Made by a program: the position numbers and the translations under genes. DNA of 64,000 bases from Bradyrhizobium sp. CB1015 (lineage in GTDB: Bacteria > Pseudomonadota > Alphaproteobacteria > Rhizobiales > Xanthobacteraceae), in the NCBI RefSeq assembly GCF_025200925.1, contig NZ_CP104174.1, positions 3,658,001-3,722,000 on the forward strand, written 5' to 3'. How positions within the stretch are numbered: position 1 is the stretch's first letter; each line of letters starts with the position of its first letter. Below, piece by piece: positions 7,289 through 16,097 of this stretch. The notes beneath the pieces are model-generated. The model saw only the letters and a program-made list of their open reading frames with translations, was not told the origin of the DNA and did no database searches.

Positions 7289-9205
7289 ATGCTCGATTTC
7301 CTCGAACTGGAGGAGACGGTCGGCCGCGCCTGGCACCGCATGGTCGGCAGCACCGCCAGCTATCCGGTTCATGCCGATCACGCCGTCTCGCTTGCGGAAA
7401 TGAGAAGCAGGCTCGCGGTGATGTTCCGCGCGCTGGGCGGTGAGGCGGGTGTGCAGATCGCGAGCGCCGGCGCGCGCAAGTCCGCGCACCGGCTTGGCTG
7501 GCGGCAACGCATCGGTCTCGGTGACGAGCGCCTCGAGCAGCCGGGCCGCGACGCCGGGAGCATCTTCCTGCCCGACAGCATCGCGATCTTTCCCGACAGC
7601 GCGCTGAATGCAGCGCTCTACCGCTGGCTCGCGGCATGGTTTGCGGCTGCGCCGATCGAGGCGACCACGGAGACCGATCCGCTCCGGCGCGATCTGCTCG
7701 TGCTGCGCCGCGCTGCCGAAACGGCGGTCTTTGTGCTCACGCAGTTTCCCGGGCTGGTCGCCGACTACGCGCAGCTTGCCGCGGCGACCGCCGAGGCCCG
7801 GCCGCGACGGCCTCTGCCTCGCATCGAGCAGGAGATCGAGCAGATCGTTCTCGCCCTGCTTGGCGCCGGACCTGCGCCCACGGGAAAGTTGTGGCCGGCG
7901 ATGATGGGAACGGGCCCGCTGCCGGACAAGGCGCCGCCGGGCTATCGCTCGATCCTGCCGTGTCCGCTCTGGGGCGATTGCTGGACGTGCGAGCTTGCGC
8001 CCGCGCATGCGGGTGAGGACGAATGCGCTGACGGTGCGGAGCCACTGGCCGAGGACAATCGGAAGCGTTTCGCGGTGCGTGAGCGCGAGGAAAATGCCAA
8101 TCGTCGCGATCCCTTCGTGCTCAATCGCTTCGAGAAGATCCTCGCGATGGCCGAGATGGTCAATATCGATCGCTCCGCCGATGACAGCGAGGACGACGAC
8201 GCGCGGAAAGCGGCCGACGACCTCGAGGAGATCACGCTCAGCCGCCGCAGCGGCAAGCCGGCGAGCCGGTTCAAGTTCGATCTTGATTTGCCGCCGGAAG
8301 CGCTCGATGCCTCGCGCCTGACTGCGGGCCTGACCTATCCCGAATGGGATTATCGCAGCAGCTCCTATCTGCCCGATCATTGCCGCGTGCTCGCATCTGC
8401 CGCTTCTGAAACCGGTGAAAGCTGGACGCCTGACGAGACCATGCGCCGGCACATCCACCAGGTGCGCCGCCGCTTCGGGGTCCTGCGGCCGCGCCATGAA
8501 TTGATGCGGGCGCAGGCCGATGGACATGATCTGGATCTCGACGCGCTGGTGCGTGCGCGGTGCGACCTCCGCGCCGGCAGCAGCAGCGGTCTCGATCGAG
8601 TCCACGTGGCGATGCGCCCGCAAGGGCACGATCTCGCCGTCACGCTGCTGGTCGACGTCTCGCTCTCCACGGACGCCTGGGCCAATGGCTACCGCGTGCT
8701 CGATGTCGAGAAGGAGGCGCTGCTCGTGCTTGCCCACGGCCTATCCGCCTGCGGCGATCACCACAGCATCCTGACTTTCACCTCGCGCCGGCGCTCCTGG
8801 GTGAGGCTCGAAACGGTCAAGGCGTTCGGCGAGCCGATGAGCGACGTGGTCGAGCGCCGCATCGGCGCGCTCAAGCCCGGCTATTACACGCGGATCGGCG
8901 CGGCGGTCCGCCATGCCGCCGCCGAGCTGGCACGCCAGCCGCAACGCAAGAAGCTGCTGCTCGTCCTCACCGACGGCAAGCCGAACGACGTCGACCATTA
9001 TGAGGGGCGCTTTGCGGTCGAAGACACCAGGAGGTCCGTGCAGGAAGCGCGCCGGCTCGGAATTGCGGTGTTCGGCGTGACGATAGACGCGGCAGCGCAA
9101 TCCTATTTTCCGATCCTGTTCGGGCGCAGCCGCTATGCCATCGTCGGCAACATCAAGCGATTGCCCGCGGCGCTGCCGGCGATCTACCGGCAGGTGGCGC
9201 ACTGA
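7289..9205 (+). CDS. norD: NorD, von Willebrand factor A-domain protein for NO reductase activation
   Basis: A 638-residue cytoplasmic protein. The long, charged N-terminal two-thirds are typical of NorD/CbbO. The C-terminal VWA domain carries the metal-binding motif D-V-S-L-S near residue 455 and a later T-D-G-K motif near residue 560. It pairs with NorQ as a MoxR-VWA metal-insertion chaperone. An acidic patch (DDSEDDDARKAADD) near residue 300 is typical of the linker. It is the last gene of the nor operon; the next gene starts 61 bases on and is unrelated in function. Confidence 0.94.
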   Translation: MLDFLELEETVGRAWHRMVGSTASYPVHADHAVSLAEMRSRLAVMFRALGGEAGVQIASAGARKSAHRLGWRQRIGLGDERLEQPGRDAGSIFLPDSIAIFPDSALNAALYRWLAAWFAAAPIEATTETDPLRRDLLVLRRAAETAVFVLTQFPGLVADYAQLAAATAEARPRRPLPRIEQEIEQIVLALLGAGPAPTGKLWPAMMGTGPLPDKAPPGYRSILPCPLWGDCWTCELAPAHAGEDECADGAEPLAEDNRKRFAVREREENANRRDPFVLNRFEKILAMAEMVNIDRSADDSEDDDARKAADDLEEITLSRRSGKPASRFKFDLDLPPEALDASRLTAGLTYPEWDYRSSSYLPDHCRVLASAASETGESWTPDETMRRHIHQVRRRFGVLRPRHELMRAQADGHDLDLDALVRARCDLRAGSSSGLDRVHVAMRPQGHDLAVTLLVDVSLSTDAWANGYRVLDVEKEALLVLAHGLSACGDHHSILTFTSRRRSWVRLETVKAFGEPMSDVVERRIGALKPGYYTRIGAAVRHAAAELARQPQRKKLLLVLTDGKPNDVDHYEGRFAVEDTRRSVQEARRLGIAVFGVTIDAAAQSYFPILFGRSRYAIVGNIKRLPAALPAIYRQVAH

Positions 9206-9266
9206 CGCGTCACGGTGTTGCTGTTGAACTATTGCTCATGCCTTGGGTATATGATCGAATGGCCGG

Positions 9267-9929
9267 ATGGACCAGGGCCGGCCGAAACCCGATCTGATCA
9301 TCTTCGACTGCGACGGCGTACTCGTCGACAGCGAGCTCTTGAGCTGTCGCTGCCTGTCCGAGGTGCTGGCTGAATTCGGTCTCGTGCTCAGCGAGGAGCA
9401 GGCGCTCGAGCTGTTTCTCGGACGCAGCACCAAGGCGATCGAGCAGCATTATCGTGATCTCGGGCACTCGCTGACGGACGCCTTCCTGCCCCGACTGAAA
9501 TCGCGCGTGCTGGAGACGTTTGCCGCCTCCCTTGTGCCGATCCTCGGGGTCGACGCGGTGATCTCGGGGCTGACCGTGCCGTTCTGTGTGGCCTCGTCCA
9601 GCGACATCGATCGCGTGTCGCTCTCGCTCGGCGTCACAGGTCTTCGGGCACATTTCGACGACCGGATCTACACCGCGCAGATGGTCAGGCACGGCAAGCC
9701 GGCGCCCGATCTCTTTCTCCATGCCGCCGAGAACATGCGCACACCGCCCTCACGCACGCTGGTGATCGAGGACAGCGTCAGCGGCGTGCAGGCGGGCAAG
9801 GCCGCCGGCATGACCGTCTGGGGATTTGTCGGCGGCGGCCATTATCGCAGCCGCGACGGCCGGGCTATATTATCGGCCGCCGGGGCCGATCGGGTCTTCG
9901 CGCATATGAGCGATTTCTGGGAGATGTGA
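9267..9929 (+). CDS. HAD-superfamily hydrolase, beta-phosphoglucomutase-like
   Basis: A 220-residue HAD subfamily IA phosphatase. Motif I is FDCDGVLVDSE with the nucleophile D14 and acid/base D16. Motif II is the ASSSD segment near residue 110, and motif IV/III the EDSVSGVQAG segment near residue 168. Such enzymes dephosphorylate or isomerise sugar phosphates. It ends six bases before the SorC regulator and is co-directional with the polyol operon, so a sugar-phosphate substrate is plausible but not shown. No strong ribosome site is visible before the ATG. Confidence 0.85.
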   Translation: MDQGRPKPDLIIFDCDGVLVDSELLSCRCLSEVLAEFGLVLSEEQALELFLGRSTKAIEQHYRDLGHSLTDAFLPRLKSRVLETFAASLVPILGVDAVISGLTVPFCVASSSDIDRVSLSLGVTGLRAHFDDRIYTAQMVRHGKPAPDLFLHAAENMRTPPSRTLVIEDSVSGVQAGKAAGMTVWGFVGGGHYRSRDGRAILSAAGADRVFAHMSDFWEM

Positions 9930-9935
9930 GCCCGC

Positions 9936-10886
9936 ATGGCCGCCGAGAACGACAAGTCGAGACTCGACGACGCCGCGCGCGCGGGCTGGCTCTATTTCAT
10001 TGCCGGCCACACCCAGGACGAGATCGCAAAGATGCTCCAGGTGTCGCGCGCCTCGGCGCAGCGGCTGGTCTCGCTGTGCCTCGCCGAGCGCCTCATCACC
10101 TTCCGACTCGAACACCCCATCGCCGCCTGCATGGAGCTGGCCGCCCGCCTGAAGCAACGGTTCGACCTCGTTCATTGCGAGGTGGTGCCGGCCGATCCCG
10201 CCGCACCGCAGGCGAACGCCGGCATTGCAGAGCGCTGCGCCAACCTGCTCGATTCCACGCTCCGCTCGGAGACGCCTGTCATCGTCGCGCTCGGCACCGG
10301 CCGGGCGGTGCGTGCCGCGGTCGAGCGCGTCACGCCGATCGACCGGCCCAATCATCAGATCGTCTCGCTGGTCGGCAACATCTCCGCCGACGGCTCGGCG
10401 AGCTTCTACGACACCGTCGGACGGCTCGCCGACCGCACCGGGGCGCGGCACTATCCGATGCCGCTGCCGTTCCTGATGTCGTCGGAGGACGAGCGCAACA
10501 GGATGGTACGCATCGAGCCGATCGCGAAGGTCAAGGCGGTCGCGGCCAGAGCCGACTTGCGCCTCGTCGGCATCGGCCAGATGGACCAGAAGGCGCAGGT
10601 GCACATCGACGGCTTCGTCACCCGCGACGAATTGTTCGAGATGATGCGCCTGGGCGCCATCGGCGAGATCACCGGCTGGGCCTACGACGCGAAAGGCCGC
10701 CTGCTCAAGGCCGGCACCAACAAGCGCCTCACCAGCATTCCGCCGGAAGTGCCGGCGAAGGCCACGACGATTGGGGCGGCGGTGGGCGCCGCCAAGGTGG
10801 CGGCGATCTCTGCGGCGTTGAGCGGGGGCCTGATCAACGGCCTGATCACCGACGAAGCGACGGCAAGGGCGATCCTGGAGCGGTAG
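9936..10886 (+). CDS. SorC-family transcriptional regulator of the polyol operon
   Basis: A 316-residue regulator. An N-terminal helix-turn-helix lies around residues 25-50 (HTQDEIAKMLQVSRASAQRLV). It is followed by the SorC/DeoR effector-binding domain, with the family stretches IVALGTGRAVRAA near 110 and VGNISADGSASFYD near 145. These proteins bind a sugar phosphate or polyol and release or activate the neighbouring operon. The near-perfect palindrome at 11075-11109, just before the binding-protein gene, is its likely operator. A REP-like hairpin at 10920-10941 follows the stop. Confidence 0.88.
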   Translation: MAAENDKSRLDDAARAGWLYFIAGHTQDEIAKMLQVSRASAQRLVSLCLAERLITFRLEHPIAACMELAARLKQRFDLVHCEVVPADPAAPQANAGIAERCANLLDSTLRSETPVIVALGTGRAVRAAVERVTPIDRPNHQIVSLVGNISADGSASFYDTVGRLADRTGARHYPMPLPFLMSSEDERNRMVRIEPIAKVKAVAARADLRLVGIGQMDQKAQVHIDGFVTRDELFEMMRLGAIGEITGWAYDAKGRLLKAGTNKRLTSIPPEVPAKATTIGAAVGAAKVAAISAALSGGLINGLITDEATARAILER

Positions 10887-10919
10887 GGACGAGTTCCCGC
10901 GGCTGTGGACACTGCGCTC

Positions 10920-10941
10920 CCTCTCCCGCTTGCGGGAGAGG
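10920..10941. repeat. REP-like hairpin, CCTCTCCCGC type
   Basis: CCTCTCCCGC at 10920-10929, TT, then GCGGGAGAGG at 10932-10941 forms a 10-base-pair perfect stem. The same element recurs at 46875-46898 and 46971-46992. It lies 34 bases after the SorC stop and may end that transcript, although no T-tract follows. Confidence 0.7.
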
Positions 10942-11053
10942 TGGAGCAAGCCGCGGGTTCATTCCCAACAATTGCCGTCGCTTCCGCCTCGGGGATCTTC
11001 TGTCTCTCCCGCACCGCAGCACTCATAAGTTGCTAGAACGCCCGCGCGCGTGC

Positions 11054-11109
11054 TTGACAAGTGCGGCGACCCCGTTGAACATACGCCCAACGCGTGGGCA
11101 TATGCTCAA
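11054..11109 (+). promoter_or_regulatory. Polyol operon promoter with SorC-type operator palindrome
   Basis: TTGAACATACGCCCA (11075-11089) and TGGGCATATGCTCAA (11095-11109) are inverted copies that differ at two positions, around a five-base centre. The long, exact symmetry suits a SorC-family tetramer or dimer. A consensus -35 TTGACA lies at 11054-11059, so the palindrome would cover the -10 region of a promoter with 17-base spacing. The -10 itself (GAACAT) is poor, so control could be by activation. The binding protein starts 25 bases later. Confidence 0.6.
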
Positions 11110-11133
11110 AACGCGAATTGAGGGGAGGTCACC

Positions 11134-12444
11134 GTGAAACATGTCCTGGGCGCCGTCTGCGGCGTGTCTGTCCTGCTGGCCGTCCCTGCGATGGCCGAAA
11201 CGACCCTGACCATCGCCACCGTCAACAATGGCGACATGATCCGCATGCAGGGGCTGACGGGTGAGTTCACCAAGAAGAACCCTGACATCACCGTGAAATG
11301 GGTGACGCTGGAGGAGAACGTGCTGCGCCAGCGCGTCACCACCGATATCGCCACCAAGGGCGGCCAGTTCGACGTGCTCACAATCGGGACCTACGAGGTG
11401 CCGATCTGGGCCAAGAAGGGCTGGCTGGTGCCGCTCGCCAATCTCGGCGCCGATTACGACGTCGCCGACCTTCTGCCCAAGATCAGGGACGCGGTCTCCG
11501 TCGACGGCAAGCTCTACGCCGCGCCGTTCTACGGCGAGAGCTCGATGGTGATGTATCGCACCGATCTGTTCGACAAGGCCGGGCTCAAGATGCCGGAAAA
11601 GCCGAGCTGGGATTTCGTGATCGATGCCGCCAAGAAGCTCACCGACAAGAGCGCCGGCACCTACGGCATTTGCCTCCGCGGCAAGGCCGGATGGGGCGAG
11701 AACATGGCGTTCCTCTCGGCGATGGCCAATTCCTACGGCGCGCGCTGGTTCGACGAGAATTGGCAGCCGCAGTTCAACACGCCGGAATGGAAGACGACGC
11801 TCACCACCTACGTCAACTTGATGAAGGAAGCCGGCCCTCCCGGCGCGAGCTCCAACGGCTTCAACGAAAATCTGGCGCTGTTCAACGCCGGCAAATGCGC
11901 GATGTGGATCGATGCCACGGTCGCGGCGTCCTTCGTCACCAACCCCAAGGACTCCAAGGTCGCCGACAAGGTCGGCTTCGCGCTCGCGCCCAACACCGGG
12001 CTTGGCAAGAACGCCAACTGGCTGTGGGCCTGGAATCTCGCAATCCCGGCCGGCTCCAAGAAGACGGAAGCTGCCGAGAAGTTCATCGCCTGGGCAACCA
12101 GCAAGGACTACACCAAGCTGGTGGCGTCGAAGGAGGGCTGGGCCAACGTGCCGCCGGGCACTCGCACCTCGCTCTATCAGAACGATGAGTACCTGAAGGT
12201 CGCGCCGTTTGCGAAACTGACGCTGGCCTCGATCGACGCCGCCGATCCCAACAAGCCGACGGTGAAGCCCGTTCCTTACGTCGGCGTGCAATACGCCGCG
12301 ATCCCTGAATTCCAGGGTATCGGCACGCAGGTGGGCCAGCAGTTCTCGGCGGCGCTTGCGGGATCGACAACGGTTGATGCAGCGCTCACGGCTGCGCAGT
12401 CCGCTACCGAGCGCGAGATGAAGCGCGCCGGCTACATTAAGTGA
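11134..12444 (+). CDS. Polyol/sugar ABC transporter substrate-binding protein (SmoE/MtlE type)
   Basis: A 436-residue periplasmic binding protein of the family-1 extracellular solute class. An N-terminal signal peptide (positive MKH, hydrophobic core, cleavage after AMA at about residue 21) is clear. The body carries family stretches such as GGQFDVLTIGTYEVP and YAAPFYGESSMVMYR. It delivers polyols or related sugars to the two permeases. The start is GTG, with GGGGAGG at 11122-11128. Gene order (binding protein, two permeases, ATPase, dehydrogenase, two kinases) matches the Pseudomonas mannitol/arabitol mtlEFGKDYZ plan, hence the polyol call. The exact substrate is unknown. Confidence 0.88.
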   Translation: MKHVLGAVCGVSVLLAVPAMAETTLTIATVNNGDMIRMQGLTGEFTKKNPDITVKWVTLEENVLRQRVTTDIATKGGQFDVLTIGTYEVPIWAKKGWLVPLANLGADYDVADLLPKIRDAVSVDGKLYAAPFYGESSMVMYRTDLFDKAGLKMPEKPSWDFVIDAAKKLTDKSAGTYGICLRGKAGWGENMAFLSAMANSYGARWFDENWQPQFNTPEWKTTLTTYVNLMKEAGPPGASSNGFNENLALFNAGKCAMWIDATVAASFVTNPKDSKVADKVGFALAPNTGLGKNANWLWAWNLAIPAGSKKTEAAEKFIAWATSKDYTKLVASKEGWANVPPGTRTSLYQNDEYLKVAPFAKLTLASIDAADPNKPTVKPVPYVGVQYAAIPEFQGIGTQVGQQFSAALAGSTTVDAALTAAQSATEREMKRAGYIK

Positions 12445-12530
12445 ACCCGAGCTCTCCCTGAGCTCAAACCTTGCGGCCATCCATCCTTAGCTGGATGGCC
12501 GCCCTTCTTCCTCCGAGCGGAGTGCCAAGA

Positions 12531-13404
12531 ATGGCAACCCGGCAGACGCAGTTTCTTGCGCGGTCGCTCCTGACCCCGGCCGTCGGGCTGCTGTTCATCT
12601 GGATGATCGTCCCGCTGGTGCTGACGATCTACTTCTCGACGCTGCACTACAGCCTGCTCGATCCCGGCTCGGAATCGTTCGTCGGCCTCGAAAACTTCCG
12701 CTACTTCCTCACCGATCCCGCCTTCCTGGCCTCGCTTCAGAACACGCTGGTGCTGGTCGGCTCGGTGCTGGCGCTGACCATCCTGCTCGGGATTCCGCTG
12801 GCGCTGCTGATGGATCAACCCGTGATCGGCCGCAATTTCGTGCGGCTGATGGTGATCGCGCATTTTCTTCGTGATGCCGACGGTGAGTGCGCTGGTCTGG
12901 AAAAACCTGTTGATGCATCCGGTGTCCGGGCTGTTCGCCTGGCTCGCCTCGCTGTTCGGCCTGACGCCGATCGATTGGTTCAACGACGTGCCGCTGCTCG
13001 CCGTGATCCTGATCGTGACCTGGCAATGGCTGCCGTTCGCGACGCTGATTCTGCTCACCGCGCTGCAATCGCTCGACGAGGAGCAGAAGGAGGCCGCCGA
13101 GATGGACGGTGCGAGCGCGGTCTCGACCTTCATCTACATCACGCTGCCGCACCTCGCGCGTCCCATCACCGTGGTGATCCTGATCGAGACCATCTTCCTG
13201 CTGACGGTGTTTGCCGAGATCTTCGTCACCACTGGCGGCGGACCGGGCCTGCAAACGACTAATATTGCCTTTCTGATCTATTCGCAGGCGCTGATCCAGT
13301 TCGACGTCGGCAGCGCCTCCGCGGGCGGGCTCGTCGCGGTGGTGATCGCCAACATCGTCGCCTTCTTCTTGGTCCGCATCGTCGGCCGCAACCTGGAGGC
13401 CTGA
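12531..13404 (+). pseudogene. Polyol/sugar ABC transporter permease (SmoF/MtlF type), frameshifted
   Basis: The N-terminal part runs from MATRQTQFLARSLLTP at 12531 to about 12862. The protein then continues one frame forward from about 12865 (FFVMPTVSALVWKNLLM) to the stop at 13404. Together they make one MalF-type permease of about 290 residues, with six helices and the EAA loop (EAAEMDGA). The break coincides with a run of four T at 12863-12866; removing one T restores GCG-CAT-TTC-TTC-GTG-ATG and a normal sequence. It may be a real inactivating mutation, a sequencing error or, less likely, a +1 frameshift site. In the uncorrected frame the first part runs on as nonsense to 13262. The rest of the operon is intact. 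The RBS is GGAG at 12519-12522. Confidence 0.85.
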
Positions 13405-13405
13405 C

Positions 13406-14236
13406 ATGGCACGGATGGCGACGACACGGCGGGTGGTGATATCGACGGTGATGGCGTGGCTGTTCGGCTTCCTGATCTTCTTCCCGATCCTGTGGATGGG
13501 GCTGGCGAGCTTCAAGACCGAGCTCGAGGCATTCGCGATCCCGCCATCCTTCCTGTTCTTCCACTGGACCACGGAAAACTATGCAACCGTGCAGGAACGC
13601 AGCGACTATCTGCACCACGCGATGAACTCGATCATCATCGCCGGCGGATCGACGCTGATTGCACTATTGATTGCAATTCCCGCGGCGTGGTCGATGGCGT
13701 TCTCGCCGACCAAGCGCACCAAGGACATCCTGCTCTGGATGCTCTCGACAAAGATGATGCCGCCGGTCGGCGTGCTGGTGCCGATCTACCTGATTTACAA
13801 GAGCTTCGGCCTGCTCGATTCCCGCGTCGGTCTCGTCTTCATCCTCTGCCTCGGAAACTTGCCGATCGTCATCTGGATGCTCTTCACCTATTTCAAGGAG
13901 ATCCCGCGCGACATCCTCGAAGCCGCGCGCATGGACGGCGCCACGATCGGCCGCGAGCTCGTCTATGTGCTGACGCCGATGGCGATCCCAGGGCTCGCAT
14001 CGACCTTGCTGCTCAACCTGATCTTGGCCTGGAACGAGGCGTTCTGGACGCTGAACCTGTCCACTTCGAGCGCTGCGCCGCTCACCACGTTCATCGCCTC
14101 CTATTCCAGCCCCGAAGGGCTGTTCTGGGCAAAGCTGTCGGCGGCCTCGACGCTCGCGATCGCGCCCATTCTCGTCCTCGGTTGGTTCAGCCAGAAGCAG
14201 CTCGTGCGCGGGCTCACCTTTGGCGCGGTGAAGTAG
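13406..14236 (+). CDS. Polyol/sugar ABC transporter permease (SmoG/MtlG type)
   Basis: A 276-residue MalG-type inner-membrane permease with about six helices. The cytoplasmic EAA loop appears as LEAARMDGATIGRELVYVL near residue 172. It starts one base after the stop of the frameshifted partner permease, so its translation is probably coupled to that gene. It would pair with MtlF-like protein to form the channel. Without a working partner the importer could not function, unless the frameshift is an artefact. Confidence 0.9.
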   Translation: MARMATTRRVVISTVMAWLFGFLIFFPILWMGLASFKTELEAFAIPPSFLFFHWTTENYATVQERSDYLHHAMNSIIIAGGSTLIALLIAIPAAWSMAFSPTKRTKDILLWMLSTKMMPPVGVLVPIYLIYKSFGLLDSRVGLVFILCLGNLPIVIWMLFTYFKEIPRDILEAARMDGATIGRELVYVLTPMAIPGLASTLLLNLILAWNEAFWTLNLSTSSAAPLTTFIASYSSPEGLFWAKLSAASTLAIAPILVLGWFSQKQLVRGLTFGAVK

Positions 14237-14245
14237 AGGGGGATC

Positions 14246-15253
<1,008 letters not shown>

Positions 15254-15284
15254 CAAGAAACGGCAAGAACACGGAAAGACGATC

Positions 15285-16058
15285 ATGTATCTGGAAAAGT
15301 TCAGGCTGAGCGGCAAGACCGCGTTCATCACCGGCGGCGGGCAGGGCATTGGCCTCGCCTGCGCCGAGGCGCTGGCCGAGGCCGGCGCGAAGGTCATCAT
15401 CGGCGACCGCGACGGCAAGGTCGCTGACAGCGCGAAAGCCAGCCTGAAGGCGAAGGGCTACGACGTTGAGACCGCAATCATGGATGTCACCGACACCAGG
15501 CGCGTGGCGGAGGTTGCGAACGATCTCGTCGCCCGTCACGGCAAAGTCGACATCCTCGTCAACAATGCGGGCATCGCGCGTAGCGAGACGCCGGCTGAGA
15601 CCGTCACCGACGAGCACTGGCTCAACGTCATCGACGTCAATCTCAACGGCACATTCTGGTGCTGCCGCGAATTCGGCAAACACATGCTCAAGGCGAAAAG
15701 CGGCGCCATCGTCAATGTCGGGTCGATGAGCGGCTTTATCGTCAACAAGCCGCAGGAGCAGTGCTTCTACAACGCCTCCAAGGCCGCGGTGCACCATCTG
15801 ACCAAGTCACTAGCCGCCGAATGGGGCGCCCGGGGCATCCGCGTCAACGCGGTGGCGCCGACCTATATCGAGACGCCGCTCAACGCCTTCGTGAAGAGCA
15901 ATCCGAAAATGTATGACGCCTGGATCGGTGGAACCCCGATGGCGCGCATGGGGCAGGTCGAGGAGATCGCCTCCGTCGTGCTGTTCCTCTCGTCCGAGGC
16001 CGCGAGCCTGATGACCGGCAGCATCGTGCTGGTGGATGGCGGCTATACTTGCTGGTAG
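15285..16058 (+). CDS. Short-chain dehydrogenase, probable polyol dehydrogenase
   Basis: A 257-residue NAD(P)-dependent SDR. The cofactor loop is TGGGQGIG at residues 16-23, NNAG at 93-96, the active-site serine lies in VGSMSG (about 147), and the catalytic pair is Y162 and K166 (YNASK). D41 after the second strand suggests NAD preference. In its operon place it would oxidise the imported polyol to a ketose, the step done by the long-chain MtlD in Pseudomonas. The substrate (sorbitol, mannitol, arabitol or similar) cannot be told from sequence. Confidence 0.88.
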   Translation: MYLEKFRLSGKTAFITGGGQGIGLACAEALAEAGAKVIIGDRDGKVADSAKASLKAKGYDVETAIMDVTDTRRVAEVANDLVARHGKVDILVNNAGIARSETPAETVTDEHWLNVIDVNLNGTFWCCREFGKHMLKAKSGAIVNVGSMSGFIVNKPQEQCFYNASKAAVHHLTKSLAAEWGARGIRVNAVAPTYIETPLNAFVKSNPKMYDAWIGGTPMARMGQVEEIASVVLFLSSEAASLMTGSIVLVDGGYTCW

Positions 16059-16097
16059 GCTTGCGTCGGAACGGACGGAAAGCGACCGGGAGCGACC

